A stretch of DNA of 64,000 bases, from positions 8,465 through 72,464 of the forward strand of contig QAKK01000022.1 of assembly GCA_003343845.1 (NCBI GenBank), read 5' to 3'. This document shows, piece by piece, positions 17,167 to 25,645 of the stretch. The DNA is from Oscillospiraceae bacterium. GTDB lineage: Bacteria; Bacillota; Clostridia; Oscillospirales; CAG-272. Within the stretch, counting starts at the first letter, position 1; every line of letters begins with the position of its first letter. A program made the translations under genes and the position numbers. Under the pieces are notes generated by a model. The model was given only the letters and a program-made list of their open reading frames with translations. It made no database searches and was not told the DNA's origin.

Positions 17167-17916
17167 TTACAGGACCTTGGAAAGGAAGTCGATGGTGCGC
17201 TGGTTCTTCGGGTGCTCGAAGATGTCTTCGGGCGTGCCCTCTTCAAGAATCTTGCCGCCGTCGATGAAGATGACGCGGTCGGCGACCTCGCGGGCAAAGC
17301 CCATCTCGTGCGTGACGACGACCATCGTCATGCCCTCTGCCGCCAGCTGCTTCATGACGGCGAGTACCTCGCCGACCATCTCGGGGTCGAGCGCGCTGGT
17401 CGGTTCGTCAAACAGCATGACCTCCGGCTCCATGCAGAGCGCGCGGACGATGGCGATACGCTGTTTCTGCCCGCCGGACAGCTGGGACGGATATGCCCCT
17501 GCGCGGTCGGCAAGACCGACGCGGCGGAGCAGCTCCATCGCCTTTTTCTCGGCGTCTGCCTTGGATTTTTTGAGCAGCTTGGTCGGTGCCAGCGTCATGT
17601 TGCGCAGAATCGTCATATGCGGGAACAGGTTGAAGTGCTGGAACACCATGCCCATCTTGCGGCGATGCAGGTTGATGTCCACCTTGGGATCGGTGATGTT
17701 CACGCCGTCAAACTCGATCGTGCCGTCTGTCGGCGTTTCAAGCAGGTTCAGCGACCGCAGAAACGTGGATTTACCCGAGCCGGAGGGTCCGATGACGACG
17801 ACGACTTCGCCGCGGTGGATCTCCGCATCCACGCCGTCAAGTGCCTTGATCGCGCCGCCCTTGTAGTGAACTTTGAGCCCTTTTACGCAGATCAGTGCTT
17901 CGTTCTTATCGCTCAT
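17167..17916 (-). CDS. glnQ: Polar amino acid ABC transporter ATP-binding protein
   Basis: 249 residues from ATG 17916 (AAAGGAGG about 10 bases upstream). Walker A is GPSGSGKST near 42, the Q-loop is in MVFQHFNLFPH near 93, the signature is LSGGQKQR near 145, Walker B is VMLFDEPTSALDPE near 165, and the switch His is in VVTHEMGF near 200. Length and motifs are those of the GlnQ/HisP group. It overlaps the permease gene by 11 bp, so translation is coupled. It powers uptake of an amino acid bound by the lipoprotein encoded upstream. Confidence 0.95.
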   Translation of the reverse strand: MSDKNEALICVKGLKVHYKGGAIKALDGVDAEIHRGEVVVVIGPSGSGKSTFLRSLNLLETPTDGTIEFDGVNITDPKVDINLHRRKMGMVFQHFNLFPHMTILRNMTLAPTKLLKKSKADAEKKAMELLRRVGLADRAGAYPSQLSGGQKQRIAIVRALCMEPEVMLFDEPTSALDPEMVGEVLAVMKQLAAEGMTMVVVTHEMGFAREVADRVIFIDGGKILEEGTPEDIFEHPKNQRTIDFLSKVL

Positions 17917-19279
17917 TGGTGCGCAGCCTCCTTTCGAGCTTGCCGACCAGCCATTGCAGGAAGACGACCACCGCGAGGTAGACCGCCGCAACCGCGATCA
18001 GCGGCATGAATGCGCTGTAGGTCACGCCGCGGATGATGTCGCCGCCGCGTGCCAGATCATTCAGACCGATATACGCCGAGACCGAGGTCTCCTTAAGGAG
18101 ACCGATGAACTCGTTGAGCAGGGCGGGCAGCACCGCCTTGAAGGTCTGCGGCATGATGATGTAGAGCATCGTCTGCGCATAGCCGAAGCCGAGGCTGCGC
18201 CCCGCCTCCATCTGCCCCGCGTCAATCGACTGGATGCCGCCGCGGACGATCTCGGCAACATATGCGCCGGAGTTCAGACCGAAGCAGATGACGGCGGCAA
18301 TGAACTTGTCAATGCCGATCGGCATGAAAATGACGAAGTAGACGATCATCAGCTGCACCAGCACAGGCGTACCGCGCAGTACGGTCAGATACAGCTTGCA
18401 GATCGCGTTTGCAAGCTTCAGCTTGCCGGTCTTCTCATTGGTCACACGCACAATCGCCACAAGGAAGCCGAGCGCAATGCCGATGATGACCGAGAAGAAG
18501 GTGACGCGGAGCGTGACCCAAAGTCCCTTCGTAATATAGCGCCAGTTGTCGTTCTGAATGAAGTTGCGATAGAAATCGTACTTCAGATTATTGAACGTCT
18601 TGATGATCGGTACGGAAACGTCCGGCTGTCTTGCATTGTAGGTCAGCTTGACGCATTCGGTCAGCCCTCTTTTCAGATTGGTGCTGATCGCAACGCTCTC
18701 GCCATCCACCGTGATGGCAGTCATGGCTTCGATCTCCTTCGACGCCGTGACAACGCCGCCGTAGCAGGCATCCACGACCGCGTCCGAGGTGTAGACGACG
18801 AAGCCGTCCGTCGTCTCGTAGAGCGTGATCTCGACCTCGCGGGTCACCGGCTCTGCGGTCTCGAGCAGTGCCTTGAGCGTGCCGTCCAGCTTCAGCTTAA
18901 TCTTGGTGGAGGTCATCTCCATACCCGTCAGCGGGTCGATCGTATTCATGTTGAGCAGCTCGTCCACATGTGCAAGCAGTACCGCGCCCGCGTCGATCGT
19001 CGTCACGGTGCAATCCGCGCGGACATCCTTGGAGACGCCGTAGTCGAGGCTGTTCACGGTCACATGGCTGACCTCGGCAATATATTTCGCCGAGGCGCGC
19101 GCATTTGCGCCCGGCATGGCGTCCAGTGCGTTTTCGATCAACGTCTGCGCCTCGTCGGTCGTCAGCTCCGACGCGACCATATCCGCCCGTGCATAAAGCA
19201 CGGCGCAAACCACGGCAGCGCAGAGCACGAGCGCGACGATAACGCCGATCCATATTTTTTTGTTCTTCGTCTTCGTCAT
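17906..19279 (-). CDS. Polar amino acid ABC permease with an added N-terminal extracytoplasmic domain
   Basis: 457 residues, whereas GlnP/HisM-type permeases have about 215-240. An N-terminal membrane helix (about 9-29) is followed by some 200 residues rich in beta-type sequence and probably outside the cell (about 30-235). The standard permease (about 245-450) then follows, with LTVLRGTPVLVQ near 325 and the EAA loop MEAGRSLGFGYAQ near 375. The extra domain is not a recognisable binding-protein domain. The gene follows the substrate-binding lipoprotein and overlaps the ATPase gene. The domain may be a docking or sensing module. Confidence 0.88.
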   Translation of the reverse strand: MTKTKNKKIWIGVIVALVLCAAVVCAVLYARADMVASELTTDEAQTLIENALDAMPGANARASAKYIAEVSHVTVNSLDYGVSKDVRADCTVTTIDAGAVLLAHVDELLNMNTIDPLTGMEMTSTKIKLKLDGTLKALLETAEPVTREVEITLYETTDGFVVYTSDAVVDACYGGVVTASKEIEAMTAITVDGESVAISTNLKRGLTECVKLTYNARQPDVSVPIIKTFNNLKYDFYRNFIQNDNWRYITKGLWVTLRVTFFSVIIGIALGFLVAIVRVTNEKTGKLKLANAICKLYLTVLRGTPVLVQLMIVYFVIFMPIGIDKFIAAVICFGLNSGAYVAEIVRGGIQSIDAGQMEAGRSLGFGYAQTMLYIIMPQTFKAVLPALLNEFIGLLKETSVSAYIGLNDLARGGDIIRGVTYSAFMPLIAVAAVYLAVVVFLQWLVGKLERRLRTNER

Positions 19280-19300
19280 GTCAGACTTCCTTTATACGCT

Positions 19301-19345
19301 AAAAAACAGGGGCGGGGGGACGAAACCGTCCGCCCTGCTCCCATT
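19301..19345 (-). terminator. Possible intercistronic attenuating terminator
   Basis: On the minus strand CAGGGCGGAC pairs imperfectly with GTCCCCCCGCCCCTG, followed by TTTTTT. It lies between the binding protein and the permease, where partial termination would give excess binding protein. Confidence 0.6.
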
Positions 19346-19363
19346 TTCCGTGATTTGTTCGGA

Positions 19364-20200
19364 TCAGTTCGCCGAGATGTACTTTGCGACAATCGCATCG
19401 ACCGTGCCGTCTGCAATCAGCGCTTCGAGTGCGCCGTTGATCTGATCAAGCAGCTCGGTGTTGCCCTTCTTCACGGCGATTGCATACTCCTCGACCGCAT
19501 ACTCGGTGGGGAGAATCTCAAGACCTGCATTCTGCTCGACAAAGACCTTCGCGGGCTGGTTGTCGATGATGACAGCGTCAATATCGCCGCCGACCAGTGC
19601 GAGAACAGCGTCAGCGCCCTTGTTGTACTTGACTACATTGTCGTCGCCGTAGTCGCCGGAAGCGTAGATGTCGCCGGTGGTTGCGAGCTGTACGCCGATC
19701 TTCTTGCCTGCAAGGTCATCCAGCGTCTTGATGTCGGAGCCGCTCTTGACGATGACCGACTGAATGCCGGTTGCGTAGCTGACCGAGAAGTCAACGCTTT
19801 CCTTGCGCTCATCGGTCACGGTCATGCCCGCCATCGCCATATCGGCGCCGCCGGAAACGACCGAGGGGATGATCGAGTCAAACTTCATGTCCTCGATGAC
19901 CAGCTCCATGCCGAGCTTCTCGGCGATGGCTGCTGCGACCTCGGCGTCGATGCCGACAATCTTGTCATTCTCGTAGGACTCATAAGGCGGGAACTCCGCG
20001 TTGGTTGCCATCGTCAGGGTCTTCTTGGCTTCCGGCGCCGTGGTGTCTTCGGAAGCGGTCGTGGTGTCTTCGGTCGATACTTGGGTGTCTTTGGTGGATG
20101 CGGTGGTGTTGTCTGCCTCGGTCTTGCCGCAGCCGACGAAGCACATCGCGCACATCATCATTGCGAGTGCCAGGCAGAGAATCTTCTTCATGTTTTTCAT
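19364..20200 (-). CDS. Amino acid ABC transporter substrate-binding lipoprotein (family 3)
   Basis: 278 residues. A lipoprotein signal (about 1-25) ends in the lipobox FVGC. A Thr/Ser/Asp/Glu-rich linker (about 26-60) leads to a SBP_bac_3 domain (about 62-275) with the family pattern EFPPYESYENDKIVGID, GADMAMAGMTVTDERKESVDFS and LAGKKIGVQL, each shown in part. It captures an amino acid outside the membrane for the permease downstream. The family includes glutamine, arginine and cystine binders, and ligand identity cannot be told. First gene of a three-gene operon. Confidence 0.93.
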   Translation of the reverse strand: MKNMKKILCLALAMMMCAMCFVGCGKTEADNTTASTKDTQVSTEDTTTASEDTTAPEAKKTLTMATNAEFPPYESYENDKIVGIDAEVAAAIAEKLGMELVIEDMKFDSIIPSVVSGGADMAMAGMTVTDERKESVDFSVSYATGIQSVIVKSGSDIKTLDDLAGKKIGVQLATTGDIYASGDYGDDNVVKYNKGADAVLALVGGDIDAVIIDNQPAKVFVEQNAGLEILPTEYAVEEYAIAVKKGNTELLDQINGALEALIADGTVDAIVAKYISAN

Positions 20201-20251
20201 TGTCTTTCTCCCAATTTTGTTCGGAACGGTGTTCCTTGATTTGATGGTATC

Positions 20252-20280
20252 AGTATACGCTTATATTTATGCATTGTCAA
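20252..20280 (-). promoter_or_regulatory. Promoter of the amino acid ABC operon
   Basis: Minus strand TTGACA (20280-20275), 17 bp, TATACT (20257-20252), 52 bp before ATG 20200. Confidence 0.88.
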
Positions 20281-20385
20281 TATACAAATATTCAGAAGAA
20301 TAACTATATTTTTCGTTAAAATATGAGCACATTGCATATAATCATACTTCGCCAGTCAGTTTTTCGTCATTCCGATATGCATAAT

Positions 20386-20404
20386 GAATGAATATTATTC
20401 ATTC
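20386..20404. repeat. Perfect 9-bp-arm AT-rich inverted repeat at the asparaginase stop
   Basis: GAATGAATA-T-TATTCATTC overlaps the asparaginase stop codon and the space upstream of the ABC promoter. It could be a protein site; it lacks the G/C stem of a terminator. Confidence 0.5.
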
Positions 20405-21405
20405 GATGGTGTGATCTCACCCGCGACGCTCTCCTTGAAAAAAGTACGGATCTGCATCGGTGTATACCCGTTGCCGAGCGCCCACATCAGTTTTGTGACC
20501 GCCGCCTCGGTGGTCATGTCGTAGCCCTGGATCACGCCGACGTCGAGCAGTTTTTTGCCCACTTCGTAAAGATGCAGATTGCTGCTGTCGTACAGGCACT
20601 GGCTGCATGTGACGACCGAGATGCCCCGCTCGACCAGCGCACGGATCTTGCCCGCGAGGTCGCGGTGCACAAAGTGCATACCGCCCACGCCGAACGCCTC
20701 GACCACAATCCCGCGGTAGCCCATGTCGCAGAGCGCGTCAAACACGCGGGGCGAAAGCCCGGGCGTGAGCTTGATGAGGAAAACATCGGTGCTGACCTTG
20801 TCAACGAGCATCGGCGCGCCGTGCACATGCGGCAGCACCTCCTCGTCCACGACCAGCCCGCCGGTGGTCACGCGGGCGGCATAGCGGCGATTGACGCTCT
20901 CAAACGCATCAAAGCTCTCGGCGCGCACCTTGACCGCGCGGCAGCCGAGCATCACATGGCGGTCGAACGCGACGAACACGCCCGCTCTGCCCGATGCCGC
21001 CATCAGAAACGCGGTGCGCAGGTTGTCAAACGCGTCCGAAATGGGGTTCTGCATCGGAAGCTGTGCGCCGGTGAGCACGACCGGAATGTCGATATTCCGC
21101 AGCATAAAGGAAAGGATCGACGAGGTATACGCCATGGTGTCCGTACCGTGCGTGATGACGATGCCGTCCACCCCGGCACGCCGGTCGAAGACGCAGCGCG
21201 CGATCTTCACCCATTCCTCGGGCTGGATATTGGAGCTGTCCAGGCACATCAGGTCGCAGACCTCGATGGCATAATAGGCGCGCAGGTGCTCAATCTCGTT
21301 TTTGAGGATCTCGCTGCCTGCGGGCACAAGCCCGTCCTTGGTGTTGACCGAAGCGATCGTGCCGCCGGTGGTGATGAGCAGGATTTTCTTATTGTATTCG
21401 TTCAT
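20395..21405 (-). CDS. ansA: L-asparaginase, type I (cytosolic AnsA)
   Basis: 336 residues with no signal peptide, the size of type I asparaginases. The first catalytic Thr is in ITTGGTIAS (about 12-20), and the second catalytic block is GIVITHGTDTMAYT near 92 with its Thr-Asp pair. It hydrolyses L-asparagine to aspartate and ammonia in the cytosol. It is a single gene with its own promoter, lying between an amino acid importer and a divergent acyltransferase. A GatD-like role is less likely because no GatE is adjacent. Confidence 0.92.
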   Translation of the reverse strand: MNEYNKKILLITTGGTIASVNTKDGLVPAGSEILKNEIEHLRAYYAIEVCDLMCLDSSNIQPEEWVKIARCVFDRRAGVDGIVITHGTDTMAYTSSILSFMLRNIDIPVVLTGAQLPMQNPISDAFDNLRTAFLMAASGRAGVFVAFDRHVMLGCRAVKVRAESFDAFESVNRRYAARVTTGGLVVDEEVLPHVHGAPMLVDKVSTDVFLIKLTPGLSPRVFDALCDMGYRGIVVEAFGVGGMHFVHRDLAGKIRALVERGISVVTCSQCLYDSSNLHLYEVGKKLLDVGVIQGYDMTTEAAVTKLMWALGNGYTPMQIRTFFKESVAGEITPSNE

Positions 21406-21452
21406 GCGTACTCCGCCTGCGCGGATCTGCCGCGCAAATTGTATTTATCCTT

Positions 21453-21481
21453 ATTTTACTACGAAAGTATCGGTTTTACAA
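21453..21481 (-). promoter_or_regulatory. Promoter of asparaginase
   Basis: Minus strand TTGTAA (21481-21476), 17 bp, TAAAAT (21458-21453), 48 bp before ATG 21405. Confidence 0.65.
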
Positions 21482-21540
21482 GTCCGTTTCCCTTGCAAGG
21501 CGGCATTTTCTGTGATAAAAAACGCAAAGGAGGCGATGCC

Positions 21541-22584
21541 ATGCAAAAGCGCAAGAGCGAGATCACGCTTTTCTCGCTGCTGATGTGTGTGCTCGTGATC
21601 TTCATTCACGTCACGTCCTGGACGCTGACCGCGATGGATCGCACAAGCGTCAAATATCTGCTGCTGCTCTTTCCGTGGCGGCTCTCTGCCTTCGTTGTGC
21701 AGGGGTTTGTATTTCTCTCGGGTGTGCGGCTGTTCCTCTCGGCAAAACCGTTTGACTACGGCAGATTTCTCCGCGGGCGTATACGGCGTATCGTGTTCCC
21801 CTATCTCGCATGGGTCGCGATCTATTACGCCTGTTTCATCGCCATCGGCTGGTATCGTTTCAGCTTTCGCGATCTTGCCGAATATGTGTTTCTCGGCACA
21901 CTCTGCTCACACTTCTATTTTGTCGTCATCATCCTGCAATTCTATCTGCTGATGCCGCTCTGGCGGTGGCTGCTCGACCGCGTGGACGCACGTCTCCTCT
22001 GCGGCGCGGCGATCCTCGTGACCGCCGCTTTCAAGCTGTTTGTGCATTTCCGCTATGACGACCGCGTGTTCCCCGCCTATCTTTGCTGGTTCCTGCTCGG
22101 CGCGGCGGTCGGCAGACATTACGACGCTGTCGTCGCAAAGCTGAAGGCACATCTTTCGCTCCTCGGTACGGCGTTTCTCGTGACGGCGGCGGCAGACCTG
22201 TACTTTACATGGCGGTCGCAGTGCTTCGGCGAGGTCTTCCCGTGGTTTGAGGCACTGCACCTTGTTTACGCGATGGCGGCAATCTTCTTCTGCTTCGCCG
22301 CCTTTGCCAAAGTCTGCGAGAAGCTCGACGCATTGCCCGCATTCTTCGCCCTCTGCGACAGAAGCAGCTACCTGATCTACCTTGCGCATGTTCTGCCGAT
22401 CTATGCGGCAAACCACCTAATTCAGCGCATCGGCGGTATGACCATGGCAACGGCGTATCTGTTCCGTTTCATCTTCACCTATGCCGTGACCTTCGGCGGC
22501 TGTCTCTGCTATACATATGTGAAAGAAAAAATCAAGGAGCGACTGCAAAATGCCAACGGACGCACAAATCAGGACCGCGCTTGA
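21541..22584 (+). CDS. Membrane acyltransferase, acyltransferase-3 family
   Basis: 347 residues from ATG 21541 after AAAGGAGGCGATGCC; the long upstream frame is antisense to asparaginase. There are about ten hydrophobic segments. The N-terminal pattern VLVIFIHVTSW (about 17-27, carrying the His often required in this family), FVFLSGVRLFLS and RGRIRRIVFPYLAW match the OafA/WecH/Acyl_transf_3 family. Such enzymes acylate cell-surface carbohydrates. It overlaps the following serine hydrolase gene by 35 bp, so the two form one transcript. Confidence 0.88.
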   Translation: MQKRKSEITLFSLLMCVLVIFIHVTSWTLTAMDRTSVKYLLLLFPWRLSAFVVQGFVFLSGVRLFLSAKPFDYGRFLRGRIRRIVFPYLAWVAIYYACFIAIGWYRFSFRDLAEYVFLGTLCSHFYFVVIILQFYLLMPLWRWLLDRVDARLLCGAAILVTAAFKLFVHFRYDDRVFPAYLCWFLLGAAVGRHYDAVVAKLKAHLSLLGTAFLVTAAADLYFTWRSQCFGEVFPWFEALHLVYAMAAIFFCFAAFAKVCEKLDALPAFFALCDRSSYLIYLAHVLPIYAANHLIQRIGGMTMATAYLFRFIFTYAVTFGGCLCYTYVKEKIKERLQNANGRTNQDRA

Positions 22585-23677
22585 CACGCTCGGGACGCAT
22601 CAGCTTGCCGCACATGAATGCTTCGGCGGTGCCGCCGCCGTCCTGCGGGACGGCGAGGTGATCTGCGAAAGCTATTTCGGCGGCGACCGCTTTTCGGATC
22701 GCGCGCTCTTTCGTCTCGCCTCGATGACCAAGCTGTTCACCGCCGCGGCGGTTATGAAGCTCGCGGAAGATGGCAGGCTGCACATTGAAGCACCCGTATC
22801 AACTTATCTGCCCGCCTTTGCGCATTTGAAGATCGGCACGCTGACCGCAGACGGCAGTGTGCGCGCCGCGTCAATGCCGCGGCGGGAAATCACGCCGTTC
22901 GACCTGCTGACGCACACGGCAGGGCTTGGTGCAGACACGCTCGGTAACCGGGAATATGATCTGATGCCCCCTGTCGAAAAAGTTTCGCTCGCGCGCGTCG
23001 TGGATCGGTACGGCGCATCATTTCACCTCGCCTTTGAGCCGGGCAGCCGCGCCGCCTACAGCGGCTTTGCCGGTTATGATGTACTTGCGCGCATCATCGA
23101 GCTGGTCACGGGCATGTCCTTCGGCGCTTATCTGAAAGCTGCCTTCTTTGACCCGCTCGGAATGCCGGACACGACCTTTGCACCGACGCCTGAACAGTAC
23201 GCGCGTTTCTCGCCCGTGCAAAAACGGGTGCGCGGCGAGGAGATCGAGGTGAATTTTCGCGGCGAGGTCTTTCGCGGGATTCCAACGACCTACGAAGCCG
23301 CAGGCGCGGCACTGGCGTCTACCCTGCCCGACCTCGTCCGTTTCTTCCGAATGCTGGCACGCGGCGGCGAACTTGACGGCGTGCGCGTCCTGCGCCCCGA
23401 AAGCGTCCGGTGCATGATCGCACCCAAGCTGCCGGACAACCTGCCCGGGCTGCTCCCCGGAGAGAACAACGCCTTCGGCTGTTTCGTCGTGACCGGCGCA
23501 CATCGCCTGCCACGCGGCAGCGTTTACACGCACGGCGCCTACGGCACGCACGCGCTCTTTCTCCCGCGCGAGAACCTTGTCGGCATTCTTCTCAAAAATT
23601 CCTACGTCGACATGTCCCTCACCTCGCATGCTACCATCGAATTTGAAAATGCCCTGCTCGGGAAAAGCGGGACATAA
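22550..23677 (+). CDS. Serine hydrolase of the class C beta-lactamase/esterase family
   Basis: 375 residues without a signal peptide. The catalytic S-x-x-K is SMTK near 63, in the context FRLASMTKLFTAAAVMKL. The YxN-type motif is YSGFAGYDV near 163, and the region HGAYGTHALF near 330 stands for the KTG-like box. The family includes esterases, D-aminopeptidases and PBP-like proteins; the lack of an export signal argues against a resistance beta-lactamase. ATG 22550 follows AAGGAGCGACTGCAAA inside the end of the acyltransferase gene, and the pair ends in a strong terminator. Confidence 0.88.
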   Translation: MPTDAQIRTALDTLGTHQLAAHECFGGAAAVLRDGEVICESYFGGDRFSDRALFRLASMTKLFTAAAVMKLAEDGRLHIEAPVSTYLPAFAHLKIGTLTADGSVRAASMPRREITPFDLLTHTAGLGADTLGNREYDLMPPVEKVSLARVVDRYGASFHLAFEPGSRAAYSGFAGYDVLARIIELVTGMSFGAYLKAAFFDPLGMPDTTFAPTPEQYARFSPVQKRVRGEEIEVNFRGEVFRGIPTTYEAAGAALASTLPDLVRFFRMLARGGELDGVRVLRPESVRCMIAPKLPDNLPGLLPGENNAFGCFVVTGAHRLPRGSVYTHGAYGTHALFLPRENLVGILLKNSYVDMSLTSHATIEFENALLGKSGT

Positions 23678-23706
23678 AAAAGGAGAGGCAAAACCTCTCC
23701 TTTTTT
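23676..23706 (+). terminator. Terminator after the serine hydrolase
   Basis: AAAAAAGGAGAGG-CAAAA-CCTCTCCTTTTTT, a symmetrical stem that could work in both directions. Confidence 0.9.
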
Positions 23707-24010
23707 ACATTGTAATGCCTTGTATGGCGTGGTCATACAGAAACGCTTTCAGCGGTTCGGCGTCTCCGGTGTTGTAAAATGAAATTGATCCGTATATCTC
23801 ATTTATGTTCACCGTCCCCGTGTCGCAGAAAAAGAAAATCCCGCCGAGCCGTGTACACCCCAAAAGAAAACCCTGCATAGCAAGGCGGTATCCGCGGCTC
23901 TGCTTTGTGCTTCCAACGTCCGCTGCGGTCGAGCCGCGCGGGAGGCCTGCATACCTACAGAGCGATATAGGATTCCATTTAAAAGTTGTAGGTTCCGATA
24001 TGGTTGTGTA
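23705..24010 (-). pseudogene. Open frame without a good start; possible gene fragment or dispersed repeat
   Basis: Between the serine hydrolase and DUF1292 genes the minus strand is open for 102 codons, from after a TGA at 24013-24011 to TAA at 23705. The only ATG is internal (23878), giving 57 residues that end LKAFLYDHAIQGITM. No ribosome site precedes it. Composition differs from the neighbouring genes. The translated phrase NTGDAEPLKAFLYDHAIQG looks protein-like, but I cannot name a family. It may be the tail of a lost gene. Nothing else is seen in this interval. Confidence 0.3.
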
Positions 24011-24081
24011 TCACGAGCTAAGCAGGAAAAAGGTTCTGAAGCTCTGCTTTCAGTATATGCAAATGCGCACGTTCTATGCGC

Positions 24082-24378
24082 TCAGTTTTCGTCGGTGTTG
24101 CCGTCTTCGTCGTAATCGACGGTGTTGAACAGCTCATCCTCGAAATAGTCGGCGACGCGGTCAAACTCGTCATCGTCGTCGATGGTCACAAGTGTCTCTT
24201 CACCGGTCTCATCCAGTTCAAGACGCAGGATGACGTATTCCTCGGAATCCTCCTCAACGGGAACCAGCGCAAGATAGGTCTTGCCCTCAAACTCGCAGGA
24301 GCCGATCAGTTCAAACTCGCTCTCCTTGCCGGTCTCATCGGTCAGCGTATAAATATCGCCGTCATAGATCTCTTCCAT
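24082..24378 (-). CDS. DUF1292-family small acidic protein
   Basis: 98 residues, strongly acidic. The core reads ITLTDE-like (YTLTDETGKESEFEL, 10-24), then YLALVPVEE and EEYVILRLE, which is the DUF1292 (YrzB-like) pattern found in most Firmicutes, usually near yrrK/yqgF. Function is not known. The C-terminus is an unstructured Asp/Asn tail. It is monocistronic with a promoter at 24422-24451, and its ATG follows an AAGGAT site. Confidence 0.88.
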   Translation of the reverse strand: MEEIYDGDIYTLTDETGKESEFELIGSCEFEGKTYLALVPVEEDSEEYVILRLELDETGEETLVTIDDDDEFDRVADYFEDELFNTVDYDEDGNTDEN

Positions 24379-24421
24379 GTCTTTATCCTTTCGGTCAAAA
24401 AATCGTTTTTGTTCTGCCTCT

Positions 24422-24451
24422 ATTGTACCAACTGCGCCCTGCCTTTGTCAA
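24422..24451 (-). promoter_or_regulatory. Promoter of the DUF1292 gene
   Basis: Minus strand TTGACA (24451-24446), 18 bp, TACAAT (24427-24422). Confidence 0.75.
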
Positions 24452-24474
24452 GACGCTTTCCGAAAAATCAGCCC

Positions 24475-25629
24475 TTAAAACTCGAGCAGATCCGACAGAA
24501 TATAGTTGCTGACGTACATGCCCTTGGCGGTCAGCGCAATGCGGTCGACCGCGGCGCGCGCAAAGCCGCCCGCAAGGTAGCGCTCCAGCTTCTTTCCGTA
24601 TTTCGCGAGAAAGTCGCGCCCGAAGGTTTGCCGGTATGCCGAGAGCGAAATGCCGTCAAACAGGCGCAGGCGGAGCATGACATACTCGGTCTCCCTCGTA
24701 AACCTGTCAATATCGGTGCATTCGGTGAGGATGGAGCCAAGCTCGGTCGGCGACTCCATCTCGCGGATGTAGGCGTCTATGTCGGTCGTATAAGCATAGC
24801 GCTGGTTGTTGAAATAGGAATGCGCCGCCACGCCGAAGCCAAGATATTTCTCATCCAGCCAGTAGCGCAGATTGTGCCGCGAACGAAAGCCGGGGCGCGC
24901 AAAGTTGCTGATCTCATAGTGCTCATAGCCGGCATCGGTAAGTGTGCGATGCGCATCAAAATACATGTTGTATTCGGTCTCCTCGTCGGGGAGCGGCAGG
25001 CGATCCCGCGCCGCGTAAAACGGCGTACCCTCCTCGATCTTCAGCCCGTAGACCGACAGATGCTCGGGATCAAGATCACGCACAAAGTCCAGCGAGCGCC
25101 GAAAGCTCTCGCGCGTCTGCTGCGGAATGCCGTACATCAGGTCGAGGTTGATGTTCTCAAATCCGGCGCGCCGCGCGTCGTCATAGGAGCGCGCGAGGTC
25201 GGCGGCGGTATGGATCCGCCCGAGTGCGCGCAGCTCCGCGTCGTCGGCGCTTTGCAGCCCGAAGGAAATGCGGTTGAACCCGCCTTTGCGCAGCGTGCGC
25301 AGCGCGCGGCGATCTACCGTGCCGGGGTTTGCCTCGGTGGTGATCTCCGCGCTCTTTTCAAGCGCAAACGCATCGCGCACGCAGTCGAGCAGCGTGCAAA
25401 GCTGCTTTGCCGTGAGCAGTGTAGGTGTGCCGCCGCCGAAATAGACGGTATCGACCGTATAATCCGCCGCTGCGGCGGAAAAATCCTGCATATGCAGCAG
25501 CAGCGCATTCAGATAGCGCTCGATCTCCTGCGCGGACGCAGGCGGATGCGAACAGAAATCACAGTAGCCGCACTTGCTTTTGCAAAACGGGATGTGGATA
25601 TAGATGCCGAGTTTTTCTTTTTCTTCCAT
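24475..25629 (-). CDS. hemW: Radical SAM heme chaperone HemW
   Basis: 384 residues from ATG 25629; the longer frame would run through lepA. The N-terminus IYIHIPFCKSKCGYCDF contains the HemW cluster motif CxxxCxxCxF (about 15-23), which differs from HemN. YFGGGTPTLL near 66, the SAM-binding EANPGT near 105 and RISFGLQS near 125 follow in order. HemW binds heme and inserts it into haemoproteins; older annotations wrongly call it coproporphyrinogen oxidase. It lies 16 bp after lepA, the usual Firmicute lepA-hemW pair. Confidence 0.93.
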   Translation of the reverse strand: MEEKEKLGIYIHIPFCKSKCGYCDFCSHPPASAQEIERYLNALLLHMQDFSAAAADYTVDTVYFGGGTPTLLTAKQLCTLLDCVRDAFALEKSAEITTEANPGTVDRRALRTLRKGGFNRISFGLQSADDAELRALGRIHTAADLARSYDDARRAGFENINLDLMYGIPQQTRESFRRSLDFVRDLDPEHLSVYGLKIEEGTPFYAARDRLPLPDEETEYNMYFDAHRTLTDAGYEHYEISNFARPGFRSRHNLRYWLDEKYLGFGVAAHSYFNNQRYAYTTDIDAYIREMESPTELGSILTECTDIDRFTRETEYVMLRLRLFDGISLSAYRQTFGRDFLAKYGKKLERYLAGGFARAAVDRIALTAKGMYVSNYILSDLLEF

Positions 25630-25645
25630 GTCCGGGATGGGGCGG

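Noticed and set aside
17873..20239. 788-codon plus-strand frame across the amino acid ABC operon
   Set aside because: The minus strand holds three well-recognised transporter genes with promoter and coupling; the plus frame matches no family and lacks a start signal.
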